15,084 nt of DNA from Thermoplasmata archaeon (GTDB lineage Archaea; Thermoplasmatota; Thermoplasmata; Lutacidiplasmatales; UBA184). The stretch spans positions 1 to 15,084 of the forward strand of contig JAJZGO010000032.1 in the NCBI GenBank assembly GCA_021798415.1, read 5' to 3'. Below are positions 1 through 7,445 of the stretch, piece by piece; positions within the stretch are counted from its first letter, which is position 1, and each line of letters opens with the position of its first letter. The notes under the pieces are model-generated. The model was not told where the DNA came from. It saw only the letters and a program-made list of their open reading frames with translations, and did no database searches. A program made the position numbers and the translations under genes.

Positions 1-161
1 GGGCGGCGCGTCCGTCGCCGGCCGAGCCGTCGGGGCCACCGCCCTCCGCACCGCGGCCGCCGGAGCCCACCCCGACGACGACGGAGCCTCCCGCTCTCGT
101 TCCGGCCGAGGAACCGCCTCCTCTGGCCGCGCCTCCCGCCACCGGTGGCGAAAGGACTTAA
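1..161 (+). CDS. C-terminal proline-rich tail of an unidentified protein (5' end outside window)
   Basis: The frame starting at base 3 is open from the window edge to a TAA at 159-161 and encodes 52 residues, 19 of them proline, with the rest mostly Ala, Glu, Thr and Ser. This is the composition of a disordered linker or tail, and the other two plus frames give Arg-rich or unstructured translations. It lies directly before pheS on the same strand. The stop codon itself forms part of the TATA-like box that should drive pheS. The function cannot be named because no folded domain is visible. It could also be non-coding sequence with a chance open frame, since GC-rich DNA has few stops. Confidence 0.5.
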   Translation, partial: AARPSPAEPSGPPPSAPRPPEPTPTTTEPPALVPAEEPPPLAAPPATGGERT

Positions 162-162
162 T
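157..162 (+). promoter_or_regulatory. TATA-like box for leaderless pheS transcript
   Basis: CTTAAT is an A/T-rich island in very GC-rich sequence, preceded by a purine stretch (GAAAGGA) that could act as a BRE. Its centre lies about 25 bases before the pheS ATG at 185, so transcription would start at or next to the ATG. The same geometry recurs before the mutase gene and the TrmB-like gene. The box contains the TAA stop of the preceding frame. Confidence 0.55.
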
Positions 163-184
163 CCGGACCCCCTCTCGGCGGTCC

Positions 185-1711
185 ATGGCCGGCGGGGAAG
201 AGGAGCCGTCCCTCGGCGCGACGCCGGTCTCGCTCTCGGCCCCCGAGCGCTCCGTTCTCAGCGCGCTCCGGAACGTCGCGGAGGGTACGGTCGACGAGGA
301 GGAGATCGCCCGGCTCACCGGGCTCCCCTCCGACCAGGTCCGGGGAACCCTCCAGCGGCTGCGGTCGAAGCACCTCGCCCAGGTCGGGGAAGAGCACCAG
401 ACGGTTCGGTCGCTGACCCCGCGGGGCGAGGACTCGCGGCTCCGCGGGCTTCCCGAGCGTCGGTTCCTCGAGGCGATGCTCCGCCACGGTGGAGCCCTGA
501 CGGCCGAAGAGGCGACGGCCGAGGGGCTGCGTGACGACGAGCGGTCTGCAGCGATCGGGATCCTGCGTCGACGGGGACTTCTCGCCGATGGACTGCCGTT
601 CCGCCTCCGGGCGCCCCACGCGGCGCCGTCGGTCCCCCTCCCCGAGGAGGTCGTCCTCGGACAGGTCGCCGACGGCGCCCCGGAGGTCGACGAGGCGATC
701 GTGGCGGGGCTCGAGCGCCGCGGTCTCGTCCGCGAGGAGCGCCGCTCGCACAAACACTGGTCGGCGTCCGAGGAAGGGCGCCGGCTGCCTCTCGCGTCCG
801 AGGGCGAACCGACGCTCGGACCGTTGACCTCCTCGCTCCTCGCGTCGGGGGAGTGGAACCTCCGGTCGTTCCGTCCGTACGACGTGCGCGCGCCGGTACC
901 GTTCGTCACCGGAGCCCGGCCGCATCCGTACGTCGCGTGGCTCGAAGAGTTCGAGGACGTCCTGGTCGGCCTCGGGTTCGAGCAGTCGGAAGGACCGCTC
1001 CTGGAGACGGAGTTCTGGAACAACGACGTCCTGTTCATGCCCCAGGACCATCCGGCCCGGTCGATCCACGACGCGCTGTCGGTCGAGGACGTCGAGGGGC
1101 ACCTTCCGCCCCCGGATCTCCTCGCGCGGGTGGCGGCGGTCCACGAGGGACGCCCGATGCCGGGGGAGTCCGAGGCGGTCGGACCGGGCTGGCCCGGGCG
1201 CTACGATCCCGGCATCGCGGCGCGCCCGGTCCTGCGGTCCCAGACGACCCCGGTCTCGGCCCGATTCCTGGCCGGCCACCCGCGGCCCCCGTTCCGCATG
1301 TTCTCGCTCGACCGCAACTTCCGGCGCGAAGAGGTGGACGCGACGCACCACCTCGAGTTCACGCAGTGCGAGGGGATCCTGGGCGAGGAGGGGATCTCGA
1401 TGCGCCACCTGGTCGGGATCTTCCGGGAGCTCGCGAGCGCCATCGGGGTCCGTGAGCTCAGAATACGGCCGAGCTACTTCCCCTTCACCGAGCCGTCGAT
1501 CGAGGGCTATGTCCATCACCCCCGGCTCGGCTGGATCGAGGTCTTCCCGGGCGGTCTCTTCCGTCCCGAAGTGACCCGCCCCCTGGGTGTGGACGTCCCC
1601 GTGATCGCGTGGGGTGTCGGGATCATGCGGCTTGCGATGGTCTCGCTGGGTCTCCACGACGTCCGGGACCTGTTCCTCGACGACCTCCGCCGCCTGCAGG
1701 GGGGTCGATAG
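185..1711 (+). CDS. pheS: Phenylalanyl-tRNA synthetase alpha subunit
   Basis: This is the catalytic subunit of the cytosolic (alpha-beta)2 enzyme that charges tRNA-Phe. It has 508 residues, the long archaeal/eukaryotic type. Residues about 18-215 form helix-turn-helix-like modules (for example residues 20-65 and 90-135), and the class II core follows from about 245. Motif 2 is visible as FSLDRNFRREEVDATHHLEF (373-392), preceded by LRSQTTPVSARFL. Motif 3 is AWGVGIMRLAM (475-485), and the motif 3 arginine (R482) is kept, although the usual Asp before it is Met here. The ATG at 185 is the first Met in frame and sits at leaderless distance from the TATA-like box. pheT begins two bases after the TAG stop, so the two subunits are co-transcribed. 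Confidence 0.96.
   Translation: MAGGEEEPSLGATPVSLSAPERSVLSALRNVAEGTVDEEEIARLTGLPSDQVRGTLQRLRSKHLAQVGEEHQTVRSLTPRGEDSRLRGLPERRFLEAMLRHGGALTAEEATAEGLRDDERSAAIGILRRRGLLADGLPFRLRAPHAAPSVPLPEEVVLGQVADGAPEVDEAIVAGLERRGLVREERRSHKHWSASEEGRRLPLASEGEPTLGPLTSSLLASGEWNLRSFRPYDVRAPVPFVTGARPHPYVAWLEEFEDVLVGLGFEQSEGPLLETEFWNNDVLFMPQDHPARSIHDALSVEDVEGHLPPPDLLARVAAVHEGRPMPGESEAVGPGWPGRYDPGIAARPVLRSQTTPVSARFLAGHPRPPFRMFSLDRNFRREEVDATHHLEFTQCEGILGEEGISMRHLVGIFRELASAIGVRELRIRPSYFPFTEPSIEGYVHHPRLGWIEVFPGGLFRPEVTRPLGVDVPVIAWGVGIMRLAMVSLGLHDVRDLFLDDLRRLQGGR
1698..1705 (+). promoter_or_regulatory. Ribosome binding site supporting the TTG start of pheT
   Basis: AGGGGGGT lies at the end of pheS, eight bases before TTG at 1714. 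It is the only Shine-Dalgarno-like stretch near the beginning of the pheT homology and supports the TTG rather than a start upstream inside pheS. Confidence 0.45.
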
Positions 1712-1713
1712 GA

Positions 1714-3408
1714 TTGCCTCAGAGCCTTCTCTCGCGCGAGCGCCTCGAGGCGTTTATCCCGACCCCGCTCACCGACCGGATCCTCGAGGACCTCCTCTTC
1801 GCCTCCAAGGCCGAGGTCACGGGGTCGGTCGGCGACGAGCTGACGATCTCGGTGACCCCCGACCGGCTCGACCTCCTCTCCGAGGGCGGACTCGGCCTCT
1901 ACCTCCAGGGGGTCCTCGGGGTCGCCCACGGGATCCCGAAGAACCCGCCCGCGGCGGGGCACGCCAAAGCTCCGTCGTTCCGGGTCGACGGCTCGGTCGA
2001 CCCGATCCGTCCCGCGATCGCGGGGGCTCTCGTCCGGGCTCCGGACGATGCGGGCCTCGACACCGGGACTCTCGCGGAGGCGATCCGCGTGCAGGAGATC
2101 CTGCACTCCACGGTGGGTCGGGACCGACGCGCGGCGAGCCTCGGGATCTACCCGTGGGACGTGATCGAGCCCCCCGTCCGATACTCGCTCGAACCTCTCG
2201 CCGACGTCGCGTTCGTCCCCCTTTCGGGGGACACCGAGGTCCGCGCGGAGCGCTTCTTCGCCGACCACCCGATGGCCGAGCGGTACGGGGCGCTCGGCCG
2301 CGCCGGGGACCGTTGCCTTGTCCTGCGCGACCGCACGGGCGCGGTCCTGAGCCTCCCGCCGGTCCTCAACGCTCGCGCCGCGGGCGAGGCCCGCGTGGGC
2401 CACCGCGAGCTCCTGATCGAGGCCACCGGCCGGGAGTCCCGACCCGTTCGGGAGGCGGTAGGGCTCCTCCTCGTCGTCTTCGCGGCCCGGGGGTGGTCGG
2501 TCTCACCGGTCGCGGTCGAGGGACCGGGAGCGCGCCGCGACGACGGTCGCGCGGCCGTGGAACCGCACCCGATCGACCTGCCGTCCGCGCTCGTTCGGGC
2601 CGTGGCGGGAGAACCCCTGGCGTCCTCCGAGGTGTTGCGGCGACTCGGCCGGTGCCGGCTGGGCGGGCATGCGACCGAGTCGGGGTGGCGGGCGGAGGCC
2701 CCTCCGTGGCGACCGGACCTGCTCAGCCCGATCGAGGTCGCGGAAGACGTCTACCTCGCCGCTCCCGTCGCCGTCGACGCCGGGGTCGTGCCGGCGAGCC
2801 GGACGGTCGGTCGCCGGCGGGCCGAGACGCTCTACCGACGTCGGTTCGCCGAGCGCCTGATCGGCCTGGGACTCACCGCGCCGCACACCTCTCTCTTCGT
2901 CTCGTCGGAGATCGTCGCCCGGGTCGGCGGTCCCGAGCCGATCCGCCTGCGCAACCCGGTCTCCGCCGAGTTCGCGTACGTGCGAGACCGGCTCTTCCTC
3001 TCGCACCTCGAGATCCTGCACCGGAACACCCGCCACGGGTACCCCCAGCAATTCGGTGAGGTCGGCCCGGTGCTCGTCCGGGCCCCGTCGGCCGAGTCGG
3101 GGGGCCAGACGCGCTACCGGGCCAGCTTCATGATCGCATCCGAGTCGGCGGGATTCGCGGACGTGGCGGCCCGGGTGGACTATCTCCTCGGCGGTCTCGA
3201 CGTCGCCGGCGTCCGCGAACCGGCGGAGGTCGCTGGCGCGATCCCGGGTCGGGCCGCCCGGCTCCGCGTCGCGGGCGAGGCGGCGGCCGAGATGGGCGAG
3301 GTCCACCCCCGGATCCTCACGGAGCTCGGGGTGCCGGTGCCGGTCGCTTTTGCCGAGCTCGACCTGAGCGCCCTCTGGCCGCTCGTGGTCCCCCGGGACG
3401 GACGTTAA
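1714..3408 (+). CDS. pheT: Phenylalanyl-tRNA synthetase beta subunit
   Basis: This is the second subunit of PheRS, responsible for editing and for tRNA binding. From the TTG at 1714 it has 564 residues, normal for archaeal PheT. The N-terminus (SRERLEAF...) matches the start of the family. A B3/B4-type editing region follows (about 90-210), then a B5 domain (about 289-352, with PPWRPDLLSPIEVAEDV), then the catalytic-like core containing RLRNPVSAEFAYVRDRLFLS (from about residue 411) and FGEVGPVL. The frame is open upstream of 1714, but that part overlaps pheS and has no family similarity. The start lies two bases after the pheS stop, so translation is probably coupled. The TAA stop overlaps the TATA-like box of the next gene. 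Confidence 0.94.
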   Translation: MPQSLLSRERLEAFIPTPLTDRILEDLLFASKAEVTGSVGDELTISVTPDRLDLLSEGGLGLYLQGVLGVAHGIPKNPPAAGHAKAPSFRVDGSVDPIRPAIAGALVRAPDDAGLDTGTLAEAIRVQEILHSTVGRDRRAASLGIYPWDVIEPPVRYSLEPLADVAFVPLSGDTEVRAERFFADHPMAERYGALGRAGDRCLVLRDRTGAVLSLPPVLNARAAGEARVGHRELLIEATGRESRPVREAVGLLLVVFAARGWSVSPVAVEGPGARRDDGRAAVEPHPIDLPSALVRAVAGEPLASSEVLRRLGRCRLGGHATESGWRAEAPPWRPDLLSPIEVAEDVYLAAPVAVDAGVVPASRTVGRRRAETLYRRRFAERLIGLGLTAPHTSLFVSSEIVARVGGPEPIRLRNPVSAEFAYVRDRLFLSHLEILHRNTRHGYPQQFGEVGPVLVRAPSAESGGQTRYRASFMIASESAGFADVAARVDYLLGGLDVAGVREPAEVAGAIPGRAARLRVAGEAAAEMGEVHPRILTELGVPVPVAFAELDLSALWPLVVPRDGR

Positions 3409-3410
3409 AA
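3405..3410 (+). promoter_or_regulatory. TATA-like box for leaderless methylmalonyl-CoA mutase operon
   Basis: TTAAAA stands in a GC-rich background with its centre about 25 bases before the ATG at 3433. It overlaps the pheT TAA stop at 3406-3408. No Shine-Dalgarno stretch precedes the ATG, which fits a leaderless transcript. It probably drives the mutase, epimerase, enolase and S2 genes. Confidence 0.65.
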
Positions 3411-3432
3411 GCCTCCCCTCGGTCCCCCGACG

Positions 3433-5112
3433 ATGGCCCGATCCCGGGGAACGGGAGACCGAGCGGGTCGCGCCCGCTGGGAGGCCGACGCTCGCCGGGC
3501 GCTGGGCGGCCGGCCACCGGAGGAAGGACGGATCCCGTTCCTCGTCGGCCCGCCGGACGACCCCGAGACCGCGTTCCTCGAGCGGATCGGCTTTCCCGGC
3601 GAGATGCCCTACACCCGCGGGATCCAACCGACGATGTACCGGGGCCGCCTCTGGACGCTCCGGCAGTACTCGGGGTTCGGAAGCGCCCAGGCGACGAACC
3701 GCCGGTTCCAGTTCCTCCTGAAGGGGGGCCAGACCGGCCTCTCGGTCGCCTTCGACCTCCCGACGCAGAACGGGTACGACTCCGACCATCCGCGGGCGAA
3801 GGGGGAGGTCGGGCGGTGCGGCGTCCCGGTCGCTTCGCTCGGCGACATGCGAACCCTCCTCGCGGGGATCCCGCTCGACCGGGCCACCGTGTCGATGACG
3901 ATCAACGCGACGGCCCCCATCCTCCTCGCACTCCTCGTCACGGTCGCGGAGGAGAACGGCGTTCCGCGCGCCCGTCTCGGGGGTACCGTCCAGAACGACG
4001 TCCTCAAGGAGTACGTCGCCCGGGGAACGTACATCTACCCTCCCGCCGCGTCGCTCCGCCTGACGGTCGACCTGGTCGAGTTCGTGACCCGGGAGATGCC
4101 CCAGTGGAACTACATCTCGGTCTCGGGCTACCACATGCGCGAGGCGGGGGCGACGGCGGCCCAGGAGGTCGCCTTCACGCTGGCCAACGCGGTCGCCTAC
4201 GTGCGGGCGGTGCGCGAACGGGGACTCGACGTCGACCGCGTCCTCCCCCGCCTCTCGTTCTTCTTCTCGTCGGACCGCAACTTCCTCGAGGAGATCGGGA
4301 AGTTCCGAGCGGCCCGGCGTCTCTGGGCCCGGATCGTGACCGATACGTTCGGCGCCCGCAACGCGCGCTCGAAGCAGATGCGGTTCCACACCCAGACGGC
4401 GGGGTCGAGCCTCACGGCCCAGCAGCCCGAGCTCAACGCGGTCCGAACGACGCTCGAGTCGCTCGCGGCCGTGCTCGGGGGAACGCAGTCGCTCCATTCG
4501 AACGCTCTCGACGAGGCCCTCGGTCTCCCGACCGAGTCGTCGGCCCGCCTCGCGTTGCGGACCCAGCAGATCCTCGCCGAGGAGTCGGGCGTCACGAACA
4601 CCGTCGATCCCCTCGGCGGCGCCTACGAGATCGAGGCGCTCACCGACCGGATCGAGGCCGACGCCCGCGCGTACCTCGCCCGGATCGACGACATGGGGGG
4701 GGCGCTCGCGGCGATCGAGCGGGGATTCTTCGCGTCCGAGATCGCGCGCGAGGCGTACCGCACGGCCCGCGCGCGCGAGCGCCGGGAGGAGGTCGTCGTC
4801 GGCGTCAACGACTTCGTCGAAGGGAACCCCGACTTCACCCTATTCTCCGGCCCCGGCGAAAAGCACGCCCGGTTCCAGCGGATCACGATCAACGAGGAGC
4901 GACGCCAGGTCGCGCGGGTCCGGGACTGGCGGCGGCGGCGCGACCGGCAGAAGTCGGCCGACGCGCTCGCCCGTCTCGCGGCGACGACCCGCGCGGGCGA
5001 GAACGTGCTCCCGAACGTCCTCGCGGCCGTCGCGAGCGGGGCCACGCTCGGCGAGATCGCGGACGTGTGGCGGGAGATCTTCGGCGAGCAGCCCGCCGCG
5101 CGGGCGTTCTAG
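3433..5112 (+). CDS. mcmA: Methylmalonyl-CoA mutase, large (catalytic) subunit without B12 domain
   Basis: With a separate B12-binding subunit, this enzyme interconverts (R)-methylmalonyl-CoA and succinyl-CoA, linking propionyl-CoA metabolism to the TCA cycle. It is 559 residues, the size of the split archaeal large subunit; no DxHxxG cobalamin motif occurs in it or elsewhere in the window. The TIM-barrel substrate-binding region contains YTRGIQPTMYRGRLWTLRQY (60-79). Y79 and R209 (in AASLRL) occupy the positions that mark methylmalonyl-CoA specificity (Tyr/Arg), against Phe/Gln in isobutyryl-CoA and Ile/Gln in hydroxyisobutyryl-CoA mutases. H234 in SGYHMREAGA is the conserved substrate-contacting histidine. 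The gene is leaderless from the TATA-like box at 3405-3410. The epimerase follows after 12 bases, which supports the assignment. Confidence 0.95.
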   Translation: MARSRGTGDRAGRARWEADARRALGGRPPEEGRIPFLVGPPDDPETAFLERIGFPGEMPYTRGIQPTMYRGRLWTLRQYSGFGSAQATNRRFQFLLKGGQTGLSVAFDLPTQNGYDSDHPRAKGEVGRCGVPVASLGDMRTLLAGIPLDRATVSMTINATAPILLALLVTVAEENGVPRARLGGTVQNDVLKEYVARGTYIYPPAASLRLTVDLVEFVTREMPQWNYISVSGYHMREAGATAAQEVAFTLANAVAYVRAVRERGLDVDRVLPRLSFFFSSDRNFLEEIGKFRAARRLWARIVTDTFGARNARSKQMRFHTQTAGSSLTAQQPELNAVRTTLESLAAVLGGTQSLHSNALDEALGLPTESSARLALRTQQILAEESGVTNTVDPLGGAYEIEALTDRIEADARAYLARIDDMGGALAAIERGFFASEIAREAYRTARARERREEVVVGVNDFVEGNPDFTLFSGPGEKHARFQRITINEERRQVARVRDWRRRRDRQKSADALARLAATTRAGENVLPNVLAAVASGATLGEIADVWREIFGEQPAARAF

Positions 5113-5124
5113 GGGTAGGAGATC

Positions 5125-5520
5125 ATGGAGCTGGATCACGTGGGGATCGCCGTCGCCGACCTCGACCGGGCCCGGGTTCGATGGGAATCGCTCCTCGGGC
5201 CGAGCGTGGCCCCCCCCGAGGAGGTTCCGTCGAACCGCGTGCGCGTCGCGTTCCTCTCGGCGGGCGATACGCACGTCGAGCTCCTGACGCCGACCGACGC
5301 CGAGTCGCCGGTCGCCCGGTTCCTCTCGGTCCGGGGGGAGGGCCTCCACCACGTCGCGTTCCGGGTACCCAGCGTCGACCGGGCGCTCGACGATCTTGCA
5401 CGTCGCGGCGAGCGGGTCGTCGACCGGACCGGACGCCCGGGGGCCCGGGGGCGTCGGGTCGGATTCGCCCACCCGGCAGCGTTCGGTGGCGTGCTGGTCG
5501 AGTTCGTGGAGGGCCCATGA
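5125..5520 (+). CDS. mce: Methylmalonyl-CoA epimerase
   Basis: This enzyme interconverts (S)- and (R)-methylmalonyl-CoA, supplying the isomer the mutase needs. It has 131 residues forming two glyoxalase-like halves: MELDHVGIAVADLDRA at the N-terminus and GLHHVAFRVPSVDRALDDL at 73-91. The metal-site positions are filled by H5, E52 (HVELLTP), H76 and E126 (VEFVE), matching the vicinal-oxygen-chelate pattern. The start is well placed: GGTAGGAGATC precedes the ATG as a Shine-Dalgarno, unlike the leaderless gene before it. The TGA overlaps the enolase ATG by four bases, so the two are translationally coupled. Confidence 0.93.
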   Translation: MELDHVGIAVADLDRARVRWESLLGPSVAPPEEVPSNRVRVAFLSAGDTHVELLTPTDAESPVARFLSVRGEGLHHVAFRVPSVDRALDDLARRGERVVDRTGRPGARGRRVGFAHPAAFGGVLVEFVEGP

Positions 5521-6731
5521 GCCGCGTCACGAAGGTCGACCTCGCGGCGATCTACGACAGCCGCGCGCACCCGACGGTCGAGGCGACCGTCACGCTCGAC
5601 TCGGGAGCCGTGGCCCGTGCGGGGGCGCCGAGCGGCGCGAGCACGGGCGCCCACGAGGTCCGCGCGTTCCCGACCGGTGGGGTCCCGGAAGCGCTCAGCG
5701 TGTTCGCGAGCCAGGTCCGGCCCGCGCTGGTCGGAGTCGACGCGGCCGAGCCGGGCGCCGTCGACCACCGCCTGCACGAGGTCGACGGGACGGCCGACTT
5801 CGGTCGCATCGGGGGAAACACGGCCACGGCGATCTCGGTCGCGTCGGCGCTGGCCCTCGGAAAGGAGACCGGTCGGCCCCTCTGGAAGGTCGTCGCCCGT
5901 CCCGGGGTCGACGGACGCCAGTTCCCCGCGATCGTCGGGAACTGCATGAACGGGGGCCGGCACGCGATCGGGGGTCCCGACATCCAGGAGTTCATCGCGT
6001 TCGCGGACTGCCATCGCCCGGACGACTCGGTCCGGGCCGCCGTCCGGGTCCATTCGGTGATCGGAGAGACCCTCCACGCCCGCTCTCCGAAGCAGGCGCT
6101 CGGGCGGGGCGACGAGGGGGGGTGGGTCGCCGCGATCTCGAACGTCGAGGCGCTCGAGATCCTCGCCGACGCGTGTGCCCGCGTGCGGGACGAGACCGGC
6201 CTCTCGGTCCACCCGGGGCTCGACCTCGCGGCGAGCGAGTTCTACGTCGACGGTCGCTACCGTTACCATGACCAGACGCTCGACACGGAGGGGCAGATCG
6301 CGTTCGTCGCGAAGCTGGTCGACCGGTACGGCCTCAAGTACGTCGAGGACCCGTTCGACCAGGAGGAGTTCGACGCGTTTGCCGAGCTGACGCACCAGGT
6401 CGGAAACCAGGCCCTCGTGGTCGGCGACGACCTCTACGTGACCCGCGACGAGCGTCTGCGCCGCGGGATCGAGCGGCGCTCGACGAACGCGGTGCTCATC
6501 AAGGTCAACCAGGTCGGGACCCTCACCGACACCCTCGCGACCGTCGATCGGGCCCGGTCGAACGGCCTCGCCACCATCACGTCCCACCGGTCGGGGGAGG
6601 TCCCCGAGGGGTGGCTTGCCCACGTCGCGCTCGGCACCGGCGCTCGGGGGCTGAAATGCGGGGTCCTGGGCGGGGAGCGGGTGGCAAAGCTAAATGAACT
6701 CCTGCGGCTCGGCCGCGCCAGCGTAAGCTAG
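5517..6731 (+). CDS. eno: Enolase (phosphopyruvate hydratase), divergent
   Basis: Enolase interconverts 2-phosphoglycerate and phosphoenolpyruvate in glycolysis and gluconeogenesis. It has 404 residues, slightly short for the family. The active site is complete by motif: flexible loop PSGAST (38-43), H149 in NGGRHA, E158 in IQEF, E200 in GDEGG, magnesium ligands D236, E277 (VEDPF) and D304 (VGDD), catalytic K329 (LIKVNQVGT), HRS at 357-359, and K380 near the C-terminus. Several usually constant stretches differ: DSRAHPT for DSRGNPT, GRHAIGG for the usual GGxHAxN, and SGEVPEG for SGETED. It overlaps the epimerase by four bases, with GGAGGG upstream as ribosome binding site, and lies seven bases before the S2 gene, a conserved archaeal neighbour. 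Confidence 0.92.
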   Translation: MSRVTKVDLAAIYDSRAHPTVEATVTLDSGAVARAGAPSGASTGAHEVRAFPTGGVPEALSVFASQVRPALVGVDAAEPGAVDHRLHEVDGTADFGRIGGNTATAISVASALALGKETGRPLWKVVARPGVDGRQFPAIVGNCMNGGRHAIGGPDIQEFIAFADCHRPDDSVRAAVRVHSVIGETLHARSPKQALGRGDEGGWVAAISNVEALEILADACARVRDETGLSVHPGLDLAASEFYVDGRYRYHDQTLDTEGQIAFVAKLVDRYGLKYVEDPFDQEEFDAFAELTHQVGNQALVVGDDLYVTRDERLRRGIERRSTNAVLIKVNQVGTLTDTLATVDRARSNGLATITSHRSGEVPEGWLAHVALGTGARGLKCGVLGGERVAKLNELLRLGRASVS

Positions 6732-6738
6732 TTCCACC

Positions 6739-7395
6739 ATGGCGGAAGACGAGACCCTGGCCGAGGAGCGCAATGTCGCGGGCGACGCGCAGGACATCCG
6801 GCCGGGCGAGCTGCTGATCCCCGAGGACACCTACCTCACGTCGGGGGTCCACATCGGGACCCAGCAGAAGTCGGCGTCGATGCGCCGGTTCGTGTACAAG
6901 GTCCGCTTCGACGGCCTCCACGTCCTCGATGTCCGTGAGACCGACCGACGCATCCGGCTCGCGGCGAACTTCCTCGCGCGGGTGCCGGCGGACCGTATCC
7001 TCGCGGTCTCCCAGCGGCAGTACGGCCAGAAGCCGGTCCGCGTCTTCGCGAAGACGGTCGGTGCCGTCTCGTTCGCCGAAAGGTTCGTCCCCGGCTGCCT
7101 CACGAACCCGAACCTGGCCGAGTTCTTCGAGCCGAAGGTCCTCGTCGTCACCGACCCCGCGACCGACCAGCAGGCCCTTAGCGAGGCCGTGTCGATCGGG
7201 ATCCCCGTCATCGGCCTGTGCGACGTGAACAACGAGACGCGCAACGTCGACCTCGTCATCCCCGCGAACAACAAGGGGCGGGTCGCGCTCGCCACCGTCT
7301 ACTGGCTGCTCGCGCGCGAGGTCATCCGGGCGAGGGCCGGGGGCGCGGACGTCGAATACCCGCTCTCGATCGAGGACTTCCAGGCGGCCCTCTAG
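6739..7395 (+). CDS. rps2: Small-subunit ribosomal protein S2 (archaeal/eukaryotic uS2 type)
   Basis: This is a component of the 30S ribosomal subunit. It has 218 residues, with an acidic N-terminal extension of about 24 residues followed by the S2 core: LTSGVHIGTQQKSASMRRFV (34-53), a DVRETDRRIRLAANFL stretch, PGCLTNPNLAEFFEP, the VVTDPATDQQALSEA segment, GIPVIGLCDVNNE and the VIPANNKGRVALATVYWLLA block. These match archaeal S2, which lacks the long bacterial coiled-coil insertion. It starts seven bases after the enolase TAG. No clear Shine-Dalgarno is visible, so it probably relies on coupling to enolase. After the stop a 50-base gap holds the next promoter. Confidence 0.95.
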   Translation: MAEDETLAEERNVAGDAQDIRPGELLIPEDTYLTSGVHIGTQQKSASMRRFVYKVRFDGLHVLDVRETDRRIRLAANFLARVPADRILAVSQRQYGQKPVRVFAKTVGAVSFAERFVPGCLTNPNLAEFFEPKVLVVTDPATDQQALSEAVSIGIPVIGLCDVNNETRNVDLVIPANNKGRVALATVYWLLAREVIRARAGGADVEYPLSIEDFQAAL

Positions 7396-7418
7396 GGCGC
7401 ACCGGTCGTCCTTCGACC

Positions 7419-7424
7419 TTTTAA
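7419..7424 (+). promoter_or_regulatory. TATA-like box for the TrmB-like regulator
   Basis: TTTTAA (within CCTTTTAAC) is the only A/T run in the 50-base gap after rps2. Its centre is about 24-25 bases before the GTG at 7446, which argues for a leaderless transcript starting at that GTG. Between box and start there is only a C-rich stretch with no Shine-Dalgarno. Confidence 0.6.
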
Positions 7425-7445
7425 CGGCCCACCCCCTCCCCCGGC

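Noticed and set aside
2503..4497. Minus-strand open frame of 664 codons across pheT and the mutase
   Set aside because: It is antisense to two well-recognised genes, and the Arg/Glu/Asp-rich translation is the typical mirror of GC-rich coding sequence. Other long antisense frames (for example 158-1657 minus and 9954-11570 plus) were set aside for the same reason.
3816..5516. N-terminal extension of enolase by the open frame running back through the mutase and epimerase
   Set aside because: The extension is a low-complexity Arg/Pro/Gly-rich shadow of the mutase and epimerase genes. The family start matches the ATG at 5517, which has a good ribosome binding site.
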